NCBI GenBank assembly: GCA_009695305.1
Contig: SIBG01000037.1
Span: forward strand, 1-36,426
Source of the DNA: Opitutus sp.
GTDB taxonomy: Bacteria; Verrucomicrobiota; Verrucomicrobiia; Opitutales; Opitutaceae
Direction: 5' to 3'
DNA length: 36,426 nt
A program made the translations under genes and the position numbers. The notes beneath the pieces were generated by a model. It was not told the origin of the DNA and did not search any database. It saw only the letters and a program-made list of their open reading frames with translations. Below, in pieces: positions 15,585 to 24,208 of this stretch (position 1 is the stretch's first letter; every line of letters starts with the position of its first letter).

Positions 15585-16163
15585 TCAGCCAACGGCGGAG
15601 GCGCGAGCAAGGCGATTGAAGATCACGAAGTGAGAGGCGATGATCAGGGGAACGAGAAACGTCGGGAGCAGGCTGAGCGGCAGATGGGTCAGGGCGCGCA
15701 GCTGCGAAGGATCGGAGAGATTGAGGCGCGCGGCGGTGAAGGCGACCAGGAGAATGTCGACGAGGCCGATGACGTTCCAGATGGAGATGGCGCGAGACCG
15801 GAGTGGTGGGCCCAGCGGAGCGAGGGCGACAACGAGGGCGAGGGTGGCGACGACGATGTCGCCGATGCCGCCGGGCACGGCGAAATCGTGAGGCAGCTCG
15901 CCGCGGCCGTAGAGCACGAGAAAATAGATCCCGACGAAGCGCGTGACGTGCAGGAGGACGAGGGCGCGGAGGTCGAGTGCATCGGCCCAGGCGCGGAGCG
16001 CCGCGACGCGGAAATAGCCGTAGAGGAGGAGTGCGGTGAGCCCGAAAAGGATGCCCGGGATGGCGGGCGGGGGAAGACGTTGGAGCAGGGAAACCCGACC
16101 GACGGCGACGGCGGTGGCGAACCAGAGCCAGAAGGCAAGGCGAACGACGACCTGGGTGAGCAT
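15585..16163 (-). CDS. Polytopic inner-membrane protein, unknown function
   Basis: 192 residues from MLTQVVVRLAFW; the 27-residue upstream extension runs across the TolC terminator and was dropped. Hydrophobic segments suggest about six transmembrane helices (for example 8-22, 36-50, 67-85, 96-116, 130-146, 163-182). One Arg/His-containing turn, HVTRFVGIYFLVLYGRGELPHDFAVPGGIGDI, is the most distinctive part. No family recognised. It is the first gene of the leftward cluster with the pseudopilin-like protein and starts just beyond the terminator of the preceding gene. Confidence 0.6.
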   Translation of the reverse strand: MLTQVVVRLAFWLWFATAVAVGRVSLLQRLPPPAIPGILFGLTALLLYGYFRVAALRAWADALDLRALVLLHVTRFVGIYFLVLYGRGELPHDFAVPGGIGDIVVATLALVVALAPLGPPLRSRAISIWNVIGLVDILLVAFTAARLNLSDPSQLRALTHLPLSLLPTFLVPLIIASHFVIFNRLARASAVG

Positions 16164-16213
16164 GGAGCGAGCGAATCCCGTCGGGGGCGGGGCGGCGAGC
16201 GCGGAGTGAGGGC

Positions 16214-16242
16214 AAAAAAAAGCGGCGGTCAGAGACCGCCGC
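16214..16242 (-). terminator. Rho-independent terminator of the TolC-family gene
   Basis: On the minus strand: stem GCGGCGGTC / GACCGCCGC (9 bp), three-base loop, followed directly by eight T residues (16221-16214). It starts 39 bases after the stop codon of the TolC-family gene. Confidence 0.92.
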
Positions 16243-16280
16243 ATCAGGAATGAATGGCGGGCAAAGAACCGCGGGCCGGC

Positions 16281-17777
16281 TTATTCGGGGAGAGCAATGC
16301 GGAAGCGCTGGAGCGAAGTGCCGTCGAGGCGATGGAGCTCGGCCACGGCATTGCGGAGGGCGACCTTGGTGGTGAGTTCGTTGACCCGCGCGGCTTCAAG
16401 ATCGTCCTGCGCTTGCAGCACGAGGCGGCTAGTGGAGAGGCCGGCGTCGAAGCGGGCTTTCTGCTGTTCGTATTGCTTTTCGCTGAGCTTGGTCGCCTGG
16501 GCGGCGATGCTGACGCTGGCCAGATTGGTCTCGACGGCGCGGACGTCGGCGCGGACCTGCACGAGGAGGGTTTGTTCAAGCTGCCTCAGGCGGGTTTTCT
16601 GGGAGCTGAGACTGGCCGTGCTGGACCGGAAGCGGGCCAAATCGGCCTTCATGCCCCAGGGCATCGTGTAGACGAGGCCGAGGCCCCAGTTATTGCCGTG
16701 GTGATCGGGCAGGTTGCTAATGGCGTCACCGTAGGAGTGGTCGGTGTTGTTATAACCGAGCGAGCCGTTAAGATTGAGCGTGGGGAGCTTATTCTGTTTG
16801 GCAGTGGCGAGGCTGATTTCGAGCTGCCGGATCACGGAAGCGGTTGAGAGGTAGTCGGGATAGTTGTCGCGGACGAGTTTGTAGGAGCTGGCGAAGTCGG
16901 GCGGGCTTTCGTTGTAGTCAGGAAAGGTGACGGGACCTGGGCGGGTGTCGAAATTATCAGGTGTCGAGAGCGCGAGAAGGTTATCCTCATTGTTGCGGAC
17001 GGTCTGCTCGGCCTGGATGACGGCGCGGCGGGCGTTGGCGACGCCGACTTCGGCGGTGAGGACATCGAGGTCGGTGGCGACGCCAGTGTTACGGCGAGCC
17101 TGGTTTTCGTCGAAGAGCCTTTGCGCGAGTTCAAGGGAGAGCTGACGGATGCGGAGAGTCTCGCGGGCCGAGACTAGGTTGTGGTAGGCGGTCTCGGTAT
17201 CGCGGATGACGGTGAGGACGCGGCTGCGGTAGTTCAGGACCGCAATGCTGACGCCGATCTTGTTGGACTCGATGTTGGCGGTGACGACGGCGCGACCTGC
17301 TCCCTTGAGGAGTGGCTGGCTAACAGTGGCGGTGACGCCGCTGGCGTAGGCGGGGTTGAGGGTGGAGAAGCGGGAGTTGGTGGCGCTGCGACTGAGATTG
17401 GTCGAGAGGCCAAGGGTGGCGCCCGTCTGGGGGAGCCGCTGACTGATGCCGACGGTGGCGGAGGTGCTGTCGGCACGCGGGCCGACGAGGGCGGTGCCGT
17501 CGAGCGTGCTGGTGGTGGAGGCGGCTTGGTTGAGTCCGCGGTTGGCGGAAGCCGTCAGGGTGGGCTCGAAGTCAGATTTCGCGATGTTGAGATTCTCCTT
17601 TGCGATGTCGGTGGAGTAGCCCTGGATTTGCAGGTCGAAATTTTTCTTCATCGCGCGGGCGATGCATTCTTCAAGAGTGAGGGGCGCACCGGGGACGAGA
17701 GCCTGGGCGCGAAGCGCCGCGAGCGCGGCGAAGCAGAAGAAGAAGGAGAGGAAGGCGCGGGTGAGGTGGCGTGACAT
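16281..17777 (-). CDS. TolC-family outer membrane efflux protein
   Basis: 498 residues. Signal peptide MSRHLTRAFLSFFFCFAALAALRAQA, then two tandem OEP repeats. The first begins LTLEECIARAMKKNFDLQIQ, with the typical long helices (IRDTETAYHNLVSARETLRIRQLSLELAQRLF, then GVATDLDVLTAEVGVANARRAV). The second has QLEISLATAKQNKLPTLNLNGSLGYNN and ends with the QKARFDAGLSTSRLVLQAQDDLEAARVNEL helix. Forms the outer-membrane trimeric channel of tripartite efflux pumps or type I secretion. No membrane fusion protein or pump gene is adjacent. It is 66 bases downstream of the zinc-ribbon gene and closes its transcription unit with a strong terminator. Confidence 0.92.
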   Translation of the reverse strand: MSRHLTRAFLSFFFCFAALAALRAQALVPGAPLTLEECIARAMKKNFDLQIQGYSTDIAKENLNIAKSDFEPTLTASANRGLNQAASTTSTLDGTALVGPRADSTSATVGISQRLPQTGATLGLSTNLSRSATNSRFSTLNPAYASGVTATVSQPLLKGAGRAVVTANIESNKIGVSIAVLNYRSRVLTVIRDTETAYHNLVSARETLRIRQLSLELAQRLFDENQARRNTGVATDLDVLTAEVGVANARRAVIQAEQTVRNNEDNLLALSTPDNFDTRPGPVTFPDYNESPPDFASSYKLVRDNYPDYLSTASVIRQLEISLATAKQNKLPTLNLNGSLGYNNTDHSYGDAISNLPDHHGNNWGLGLVYTMPWGMKADLARFRSSTASLSSQKTRLRQLEQTLLVQVRADVRAVETNLASVSIAAQATKLSEKQYEQQKARFDAGLSTSRLVLQAQDDLEAARVNELTTKVALRNAVAELHRLDGTSLQRFRIALPE

Positions 17778-17843
17778 GACTGTTAGAGGAGGTGAGACTG
17801 AAAGGAGGGAAGTGCAGAAAAGAACACGGTGGGTGGAGGAAAG

Positions 17844-18095
17844 TTACTGTTTTTCGAATTCACCACCGGAGGTGCGTTTCAACACTGTGAAGCCCGCTTG
17901 TCTGGCGCGCGAGACGGAAAGTGGGGCGGAAAGTTTCGGGGAATTTACCGGCTGAGCCGTGACCCGCCGGACGGGCTGGCCGCAGGTGGGGCATTCGATC
18001 AAGGCGGTGGCGCTCGCGGACGAGCGGTGCTCAAACCCGGCGCCGCAAAGGCGGCAGGGCGGCGAGAGCGGGGCGTAGGCCTGAAGCGGCATCAC
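17844..18095 (-). CDS. FmdB-like zinc-ribbon protein
   Basis: 83 residues. Two CxxC knuckles, C14/C17 (CRLCGAGF) and C35/C38 (IECPTCGQPVRRV), are spaced as in the FmdB/zinc-ribbon family. The tail ARQAGFTVLKRTSGGEFEKQ matches the AGFT-x-L-K...G-x-(Y/F)E tail of such proteins in related bacteria. Function of the family is poorly known (proposed regulatory). The N-terminus lacks the usual MPxYEYxC run, so the start is less certain. Lies between the PpiD-like and TolC-family genes. Confidence 0.7.
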   Translation of the reverse strand: MMPLQAYAPLSPPCRLCGAGFEHRSSASATALIECPTCGQPVRRVTAQPVNSPKLSAPLSVSRARQAGFTVLKRTSGGEFEKQ

Positions 18096-18213
18096 GGCGA
18101 TTGCACAACAGGGCGGGGTGGGGCGGCGAGTCGAAAGATGCCGAGCGGTTGCGCCAGGGGATGGGCGGTCGGGCGGAGGCCGACTGGCCCACGGCCCGGG
18201 AAGACCGCCGCAG

Positions 18214-19917
18214 TTACTGCTGCTTCGGTTCGGATTTTTTCAATTCCTGGGCGACCAGCTCGGTGACGTAGGCGGTGCCACTGAGGCGCGCGGTGTAGCT
18301 GGCGAGTTGCGCGCGCGTCGAGACGAACTGCGGATTCGCCTCCGTGAGATCGGGGACCTTTTTTTCCGCCGCATAAACAAAGGTGCCCTTGTCCGCCGCG
18401 ATGATCATATCGGCGAGCTGGCCGCGCTCCAGGCGTTCGAGCGGGCCCAGGATGGAATAGTCGACGTCCTGCGGTCGGTTGCGAAGCGTAAAGGCGGGGA
18501 GCGTCTTGGACTCAAGCTTCACGCCGGCGGTGGTCGCTGCCGCGGCGGTGGCCTTCTCAAAGTTGTCGCCGGCCTTGAGGCGCGCCTCAACGAGGCCCTT
18601 GATGGTCTTGCCGAGTTCGACGAAGCGCTTGCGCTTTTCGCCTTCGGTGTAGTCCGTCGCAACTTTTTCGCGCACCTCGGTGAGGAGCGACTTGCGAGCC
18701 GGCTGGGTCTCCTTCCAAACGAGGATGACGCCGCCGGAGGGGGCGGACAGGGCTTCGGATATTAACCGGCCCTGATCCTTGCCCAGTTTGAAGGCCTCGG
18801 CCGCGATCTCGGCCGAGCTGCCGAGTTCAACGGGACCGGCTTCGCGGGTGAACGGGGCGAGCGGCTTGAGCACGAGCTTGCGGGCGGTGAGGAACGCATC
18901 GAGCGCCGGGCCGGGCGCGACCTTGCCTTCGTAGAGCGCGAGCGCGGCGTCGCTCGCGGTCTTGACGGCGAGGCGCTGGGCGCGTTCGAGTTTGAGGGCG
19001 CCCTCGACCTGGCCGCGGACGGCGGCGAAGTCGGCGGCGGGGTCGGCCTTCGGAATCGCGGGCGGCGGAGTTTTTGCGTCGAGGGCGGGCTTGACCTCCA
19101 CGGGCTTGGGAAAGCGCGCGGGGTTGGCATCGTAATGGGCGTGGACCTCGGTGGCGGTGACGGCGACACTGGCAAAGTAATTGAGCAACGGGAAATCGAC
19201 ATAACTGGCAACGACCCGAGCGGGAACCTCATAGCGGAAGGAATTTTCCTCGAAGAATTTTGCGAGCTCGAGGACGGTCGGCTTGATCACCGGCGCATAG
19301 CTGGCGTAGTCGGTGGTGGCGGTGGCGAGCGTCCAGGAAGTGTCGGCGCGGGAGAGCTGCGATTTCACGTCGCCGGGGAGCACATAGCCGGGGCCGGCGA
19401 GGAGTTTATTGACTTTCTCCACGCGGACGTCGGCGGAGATGATGCGGGCGATCTCGGCCTCGTTCAGGCCGCGGGAATTGGTTTTGAGGTTGTCGCGGAA
19501 GGTGGCGTAGGCCTTGGCGTCAAACTGGCCGTCCTGGCCGGAGAACATCCGCAGGGTCTTGATGGCCGCGGTGATTTCCGCGGGAGTCGCGGCCGGAATG
19601 TGCCACTGGTCGGCGAGGTGGAGCGTGGCCGCGCGCTGGAAGGCGTAGTCCTGGATGCGTTCGCTATCGAGGCCACTCATGGCGCCGAGCTGGAGCTGGG
19701 CGCTCAATTGAGCGTCACCGACGAGGCGCTGCTGGTCGTCACGGAGGCCCAGGTTGTAACCGAAAAACGCGCGATCGATCATGCGGTGGCTATCGGAGCC
19801 GCCGATTCCGGAGGAGGCGTTGAAAACCCAAATCAGGGGCACCGCCATGATGAGCAGCATGCCCGCGAAGATGAGGCGGAAGTGGTGCTGAAAATATCTT
19901 TGGATCCAGGAAATCAT
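18214..19917 (-). CDS. PpiD/SurA-like periplasmic chaperone, membrane anchored
   Basis: 567 residues from MISWIQRYFQHHFRL; a 10-residue upstream extension is unlikely. One N-terminal transmembrane helix (about 13-33) anchors a periplasmic body as in PpiD. The SurA_N-type chaperone region covers roughly residues 40-270 and includes the VTATEVHAHYDANPARF hinge. After an Ala/Pro-rich stretch comes a region that aligns in outline with the parvulin part of PpiD (FAAVRGQVEGALKLERAQRLA, then AEAFKLGKDQGRLISEALSAPSGGVILVWK) but without the recognisable GGDLGWF-type active-site signature. It probably assists folding of outer-membrane or secreted proteins without strong isomerase activity. It sits 105 bases after the YihY/BrkB gene on the same strand. 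Confidence 0.8.
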   Translation of the reverse strand: MISWIQRYFQHHFRLIFAGMLLIMAVPLIWVFNASSGIGGSDSHRMIDRAFFGYNLGLRDDQQRLVGDAQLSAQLQLGAMSGLDSERIQDYAFQRAATLHLADQWHIPAATPAEITAAIKTLRMFSGQDGQFDAKAYATFRDNLKTNSRGLNEAEIARIISADVRVEKVNKLLAGPGYVLPGDVKSQLSRADTSWTLATATTDYASYAPVIKPTVLELAKFFEENSFRYEVPARVVASYVDFPLLNYFASVAVTATEVHAHYDANPARFPKPVEVKPALDAKTPPPAIPKADPAADFAAVRGQVEGALKLERAQRLAVKTASDAALALYEGKVAPGPALDAFLTARKLVLKPLAPFTREAGPVELGSSAEIAAEAFKLGKDQGRLISEALSAPSGGVILVWKETQPARKSLLTEVREKVATDYTEGEKRKRFVELGKTIKGLVEARLKAGDNFEKATAAAATTAGVKLESKTLPAFTLRNRPQDVDYSILGPLERLERGQLADMIIAADKGTFVYAAEKKVPDLTEANPQFVSTRAQLASYTARLSGTAYVTELVAQELKKSEPKQQ

Positions 19918-20022
19918 TGGGAGAAAACGTCGGACGCTAGGTCGCACCGGGCGCGTGGCAAGGGCAATTCGCGCGGCGGAATTCGAGCGACTCCCGCGGG
20001 ACGCAGCGGCCGGGCCGTTCGC

Positions 20023-21537
20023 TCACGGCCCCGTCCGCCGTTCGCCGAGTGAGAAGGGCGGGCGGGACTCGTCGAAGGGGTGGTCGGCGAAGAGTTCTTC
20101 GAGGTTTTTTTTGAAAAATTCCTGCTCGCCGAGGCGCGCGAGCCCGGTGTCGTAGTGGTGCAAAATGGGATCGATGCGCTCGAGTGACTGCCCGATGGGG
20201 TCGTCGCCGAAATTGTCGTCGAGGGTTTTGAATTCGAACAGATTGATGCGGTTGAGCGGGCGCGCGGGCTGGAAGAGGTGCTCGGTCGCGGGCGTGCCGG
20301 GCGCGGGGCGCAACGTGACGATGAGTTTCATGTGGACGAGGCGGTTGAGGCACTCGTTGAGAATCTGGGTGGGGACCTTGAGGAGCTCACCGAGCTGCGA
20401 GGCGGTGACGGGCGGCAGGCAGACCTCGAACCGGCGGCAAATCGTGAGGAGGGCGACCAGCGAGAGGCGCTCGCGCATCGACTCGGTGAGCTGGTTCCAC
20501 GCCGCCTGGCTGTTGCGGAAGTGGACGTTTTGGACGGCGTAACTAATCACGCCGCCGATGAGGACGAACAGCCAGACGGTGTAGAGGCCGAGCATCAGCA
20601 CGAGGGGCACCGCCAGCTGGCCGTAGAGGTTCTGGGTGAGGACGACGCGGCGGACGTAGAGAAACGCGACGAAATTATTCAGCAGGAGCAGCAGCGCGAC
20701 CACGAACGCGCCCGCAAACGCCGCGCGCCAGAACACCCGGGTGTTCGGGATGACGCGGTAAACGAGCGTGAGCAGGGCGACGAGCAGCGTGAGCGAGAAC
20801 GCCGGCAGCGACCAGCGGAGCACCGCGAGCAGTTCGTGGCCACCGGGCAGCCGGGTGAGTGAGGCATCGAACACGTTGACGGCGGCGCCCGCCCCGAGCA
20901 ACGCGAGCGTGCCAAAAAACAGCACGGCGCCGAGCGTGAGGATGGTCCAGTAAAACACGATGCGCATGAGCAGCGACCGGCCCAGGCGGATGCCCCAGAT
21001 ATCGTTGAACGCATCTTCCACTGCCTTGAACATGAGCAGCACAATCAGAATCAGCGAGAGCGCGCCGAAGACGCCGCCATAGCCAGAGCGCGCATTGGTG
21101 ATAAACCCATTGAGCATCGTGACGATTTGCGGGCTGACCGCGACCCCGGTCGGGCTGCCGGGCTTGAGGTCGTCGAGCTGCTTGAGCTGCGGGGCGATCT
21201 GCTCCAGTAATAGGCCGAGCTTGGTGGCGACGAAGTTGGGGTCGTCGTTGTTCCCGAGGACGAAGCCGCCGATGAGCACGGCGATGGCGATCAGCGGACC
21301 GAGCCCGAGCAGGGAGCTAAAACTGAGGGCGGCGGCCCGCGCGGGGACTTTCGTCTCAAAGAAGACCGTCCAGGTGATCGAGACGACGCGCAGAAAAGCG
21401 TATGACCAGCCGCGGACCGAAGTGTCGTTGAGGCGCGCGGGCGCCCAGATTTCCTTTTGAAATAAGTGCAGCGTTTGCTGCACGAGACCGGCGAAGCGCA
21501 CCGGTGGCGGGGAATGCGGTTGGCCGGAATGCGCCAC
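20023..21537 (-). CDS. YihY/BrkB-family inner-membrane protein with cytoplasmic tail
   Basis: 504 residues. The membrane part (about 50-340) carries the family signs: KVPARAAALSFSSLLGLGPLIAIAVLIGG, FKAVEDAFNDIWGI, NLYGQLAVPLVLMLGLYTVWLFVLIGGVISYAVQN, with about six transmembrane helices. The remaining 150 residues look like a winged-helix-type regulatory domain (LSLVALLTICRRFEVCLPPVTASQLGELLKVP, then NECLNRLVHMKLIVTL), as found in the longer family members. Molecular function is unknown; the older names virulence factor BrkB and RNase BN are not reliable. The start codon lies 3 bases after the stop of the GYF-domain gene, so the two are co-transcribed. Confidence 0.88.
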   Translation of the reverse strand: MAHSGQPHSPPPVRFAGLVQQTLHLFQKEIWAPARLNDTSVRGWSYAFLRVVSITWTVFFETKVPARAAALSFSSLLGLGPLIAIAVLIGGFVLGNNDDPNFVATKLGLLLEQIAPQLKQLDDLKPGSPTGVAVSPQIVTMLNGFITNARSGYGGVFGALSLILIVLLMFKAVEDAFNDIWGIRLGRSLLMRIVFYWTILTLGAVLFFGTLALLGAGAAVNVFDASLTRLPGGHELLAVLRWSLPAFSLTLLVALLTLVYRVIPNTRVFWRAAFAGAFVVALLLLLNNFVAFLYVRRVVLTQNLYGQLAVPLVLMLGLYTVWLFVLIGGVISYAVQNVHFRNSQAAWNQLTESMRERLSLVALLTICRRFEVCLPPVTASQLGELLKVPTQILNECLNRLVHMKLIVTLRPAPGTPATEHLFQPARPLNRINLFEFKTLDDNFGDDPIGQSLERIDPILHHYDTGLARLGEQEFFKKNLEELFADHPFDESRPPFSLGERRTGP

Positions 21538-21540
21538 AGG

Positions 21541-22290
21541 TTATTGCGACAAGAGATACCTAGCGAGCGTGCCCATCCCCGCCACCGCCGCGCCGGCCGA
21601 GATGATCACTGGCACCAAGCTGACGAAAATCGTGCAGAGATACAGCCCGGCTGATCCGAACGCGACCTGGATGATCGGCACCGGCAGGCCGTTCGCATAA
21701 AACATGAAACCCATCAGGCCAAAGCCGAGCGCCGCGCGAAAACGCACGAACTGATAGAGACTGGTCATCCCGAGGCCCAGCCCGACGATGAGCATGACAT
21801 CGAGCGCGCCGAGGATCACGAGGGGAGACCCCATGATTTTAGCCGGATCCATCGAAAGAATCGCGTCGGTCGACGGCAGAATCTCGCCGGCGGCGGCGGC
21901 GACCAGAGCGGCGATGGCGGCCCACATGCCGATCTTCGCGGCGCGCATCATGGCGATTTCGGGATCTTTGCGATCAGCGGTGTCGTCGGTGCGGCCTTCG
22001 GCGGCGGCGAGCAGGTCGTCGACGGTGATGGGCTTCGCGTTTTCGTCGGTCTTGTTGAGGGTTTTGATTTCCTTCGCCTTGAGGCCGAGTTTTTTCTTCT
22101 CGGGGAAGGCGGCGGCCATGAGCTCGGCGTTGGTGCTGAATGCGACCCACTGCTCAGTCGCGGCGTCGTAGATCAGGGTCTCGGCCGTCATTTGACCGGT
22201 TTCCGCCAGAGAGGTGATTTGCTCGAGGTTGTAAGGCCCGCGGGCCTCGGTCTCGGATGCGTTGCGGATGTAGATTTCCAGCATGGCCAT
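21541..22290 (-). CDS. GYF-domain membrane protein
   Basis: 249 residues from MAMLEIYIRN (MLEIYIRN two codons on is an equally good start). Residues 5-55 are a GYF_2-type domain (ARGPYNLEQITSLAETGQMTAETLIYDAATEQWVAF), thought to bind proline-rich peptides. A charged linker (about 60-110) and about four transmembrane helices follow (AAIAALVAAAAGEIL, VILGALDVMLIVGLGLG, ALGFGLMGFMFYANGL, GLYLCTIFVSLVPVIISAGAAVAG). No enzymatic motif. It lies 50 bases downstream of argS and 3 bases before the YihY/BrkB gene. Confidence 0.75.
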   Translation of the reverse strand: MAMLEIYIRNASETEARGPYNLEQITSLAETGQMTAETLIYDAATEQWVAFSTNAELMAAAFPEKKKLGLKAKEIKTLNKTDENAKPITVDDLLAAAEGRTDDTADRKDPEIAMMRAAKIGMWAAIAALVAAAAGEILPSTDAILSMDPAKIMGSPLVILGALDVMLIVGLGLGMTSLYQFVRFRAALGFGLMGFMFYANGLPVPIIQVAFGSAGLYLCTIFVSLVPVIISAGAAVAGMGTLARYLLSQ

Positions 22291-22340
22291 GGGCGGAGGG
22301 TGGGGAGGTGGAGGGTGAGCGGCAAGCGCGATTTCACGCG

Positions 22341-24101
22341 CTACATGCGCGGCAAGGTGCGCAGGCCGAGGAGGTGGAGGCCGGTCTCGAGGACGAGCAG
22401 GGTCCGGGCGCAGAGCAGGAGGCGGCGGGCGCGAACGGCGGGGTCGTCCACGATCACTTTGTCGGCGGCGTAGAACGTGCTGAATTCGCCGGCGAGTTCG
22501 TAGAGGTAGGTGCAGAGAAAATGGGGGCGAAGCTGCGCGGTGGTGAGGCGCAGGGTAGCGGCGAAGCCGAGCAGTTTGCGGGCGAGCGCGGTTTCGGTGG
22601 TGGTGGCAGGCGCGGTCGCACCGGTGGCCGCGGCGGGGTCGTAAGGGTCGAGCCCGAGCTTGCGAAAAATCGAGCGGACGCGCGTGACCGCATAGAGGAG
22701 GTAGGGCGCGGTGTTGCCTTCGAATGACAGGATCTTGTCCCACGCAAAGACGTAGTCGCTGCTCCGGTTTTGCGCCAGGTCGGCGTAGCGCACCGCGCCG
22801 AGGCCCACGGCGCTCGCGATGTCGCGACGCTCAGCCTCGGGCAGCTCGGGCGATTTTTCGGTGACGAGCGCGAAGGCGCGTTCCTCGGCTTCGGCGAGCA
22901 GCGCCTTGAGTTTGATCGGGTCTCCCGAGCGGGTTTTGATCGCCTTGCCGTCTTCGCCGAGGATGGAGCCAAAGGAAACGTGCTCGAAGTGCGGCGCCGA
23001 GCGATTGGTTTTCGTAAACCATTTTTGCGTCGTTAGCCACAGCTGTTCGAAGTGGTCGCCCTGACGGGTGTCGGTGAGGATGGCGATGGCGTTGGCCTTC
23101 AATTGCTCGGTGCGGAAGAGCATCGTGGCGAGATCGGTCGACGCGTAGTTGGACGCTCCATCGGATTTCCGGATGATGAACGGTTGGGTCTTGAACCGCG
23201 GATGCTCGGGGTGGAAGACCACGACGGCGCCTTGCGAATCCTCAGCGAGCCCGCTGGCGCGGAGCTCGTCGTAAACCTGCGTGAGCTTGTCATTATAAAA
23301 GCTCTCGCCGAATTGGTGGTCGAAGTGGATGTCGAGCTTGCGGTAGATTTCCTCGAACGCGCCCGAGCTGATGGCGTTGATCTGGTGCCAGAGGGCGAGG
23401 TTTTCGGGATCGCCGGCCTGGAGCTTGACGAGTTCGGCACGCGCCGCGTCGAGCGTGGCGGGATTTTCCTTGGCAGCGGCGTCGGCCGCCTTGTAGAGGC
23501 GTTCGAGCTCCTCCAGCGGATCGGCGGCCAGCGCGGCTTCGTCGCGGAGATTCTTGTAGCCCCAGATGAGTTTCCCAAATTGCGTGCCCCAGTCACCGAT
23601 GTGATTGTCGCGCACCACGTCGGCGCCGCAGAAGGCGAGCAGCCGGCAGATGGCTTCGCCGATGACCATGCCGCGAATGTGACCGACATGGAGCTGCTTC
23701 GCCGTGTTGGGCGAGCTGAAGTCGACGACCCAGCGGTGACCGCGATAGAAGTTGGATGCTCCGGACTTCAGGTGCTCCGCGGAGTCGTAGGTGTTGAGCC
23801 AGGCGAGGAGGGCGGCGGGCTTGAGTTTGAAATTGATGAAGCCGGGGCCGGCGACCGCGACGTCGCACTGGGAGAGGATCTCGGCGGGGAGAGCGGTGAT
23901 GAGCTGTTCGGCGACGGCGCGGGGATTGAGTTTGCGGGCTTTGGCGTAGCCGAGCACGCCGTTTGCCTGAAAGTCACCGTGGCGGGGGTCGGCCGGGCGG
24001 ACTTCGGGCGTGAAGGCACCCGTCTCCAGACCGGCCGCGACGGCAGCTTGGGCTTGGAGAGTCGCATCGAGGTAGGCAGCGATGTCGAACGGGACGTGCA
24101 T
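22341..24101 (-). CDS. argS: Arginyl-tRNA synthetase
   Basis: 586 residues from MHVPFDIAAYL; the 25 upstream in-frame residues are not family-like. Class I synthetase charging tRNA-Arg. N-terminal Arg-S domain (GDFQANGVLGYAKARKLNPRAVAEQL), a HIGH-type motif H138-V-G-H141 after FSSPNTAKQL, the DNHIGDWGTQFGKL stretch, KSDGASNYASTDLA, and a DALR anticodon-binding domain at the C-terminus (PYLLYAVTRVRSI, then FYAADKVIV). As usual for ArgS there is no clear KMSKS; GEDGKAIKTRSGDPIKL occupies that place. It heads a leftward gene series and is divergent from the urate hydroxylase gene across 107 bases. Confidence 0.97.
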   Translation of the reverse strand: MHVPFDIAAYLDATLQAQAAVAAGLETGAFTPEVRPADPRHGDFQANGVLGYAKARKLNPRAVAEQLITALPAEILSQCDVAVAGPGFINFKLKPAALLAWLNTYDSAEHLKSGASNFYRGHRWVVDFSSPNTAKQLHVGHIRGMVIGEAICRLLAFCGADVVRDNHIGDWGTQFGKLIWGYKNLRDEAALAADPLEELERLYKAADAAAKENPATLDAARAELVKLQAGDPENLALWHQINAISSGAFEEIYRKLDIHFDHQFGESFYNDKLTQVYDELRASGLAEDSQGAVVVFHPEHPRFKTQPFIIRKSDGASNYASTDLATMLFRTEQLKANAIAILTDTRQGDHFEQLWLTTQKWFTKTNRSAPHFEHVSFGSILGEDGKAIKTRSGDPIKLKALLAEAEERAFALVTEKSPELPEAERRDIASAVGLGAVRYADLAQNRSSDYVFAWDKILSFEGNTAPYLLYAVTRVRSIFRKLGLDPYDPAAATGATAPATTTETALARKLLGFAATLRLTTAQLRPHFLCTYLYELAGEFSTFYAADKVIVDDPAVRARRLLLCARTLLVLETGLHLLGLRTLPRM

Positions 24102-24208
24102 CGCGCGAGGAAACGCGAGCGCGCCGCGGGCGCGCAAGCGTGGAGTTGACCGGGCGGGGGGGAAACGGAGTTGCATCGGGCGCGGGCGGTGGTTGGCATC
24201 GCCCGGAA

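Noticed and set aside
15839-16253. Glu/Gly/Asp-rich plus-strand frame over the membrane protein and TolC terminator
   Set aside because: Low-complexity antisense frame crossing a strong terminator; no protein family character.
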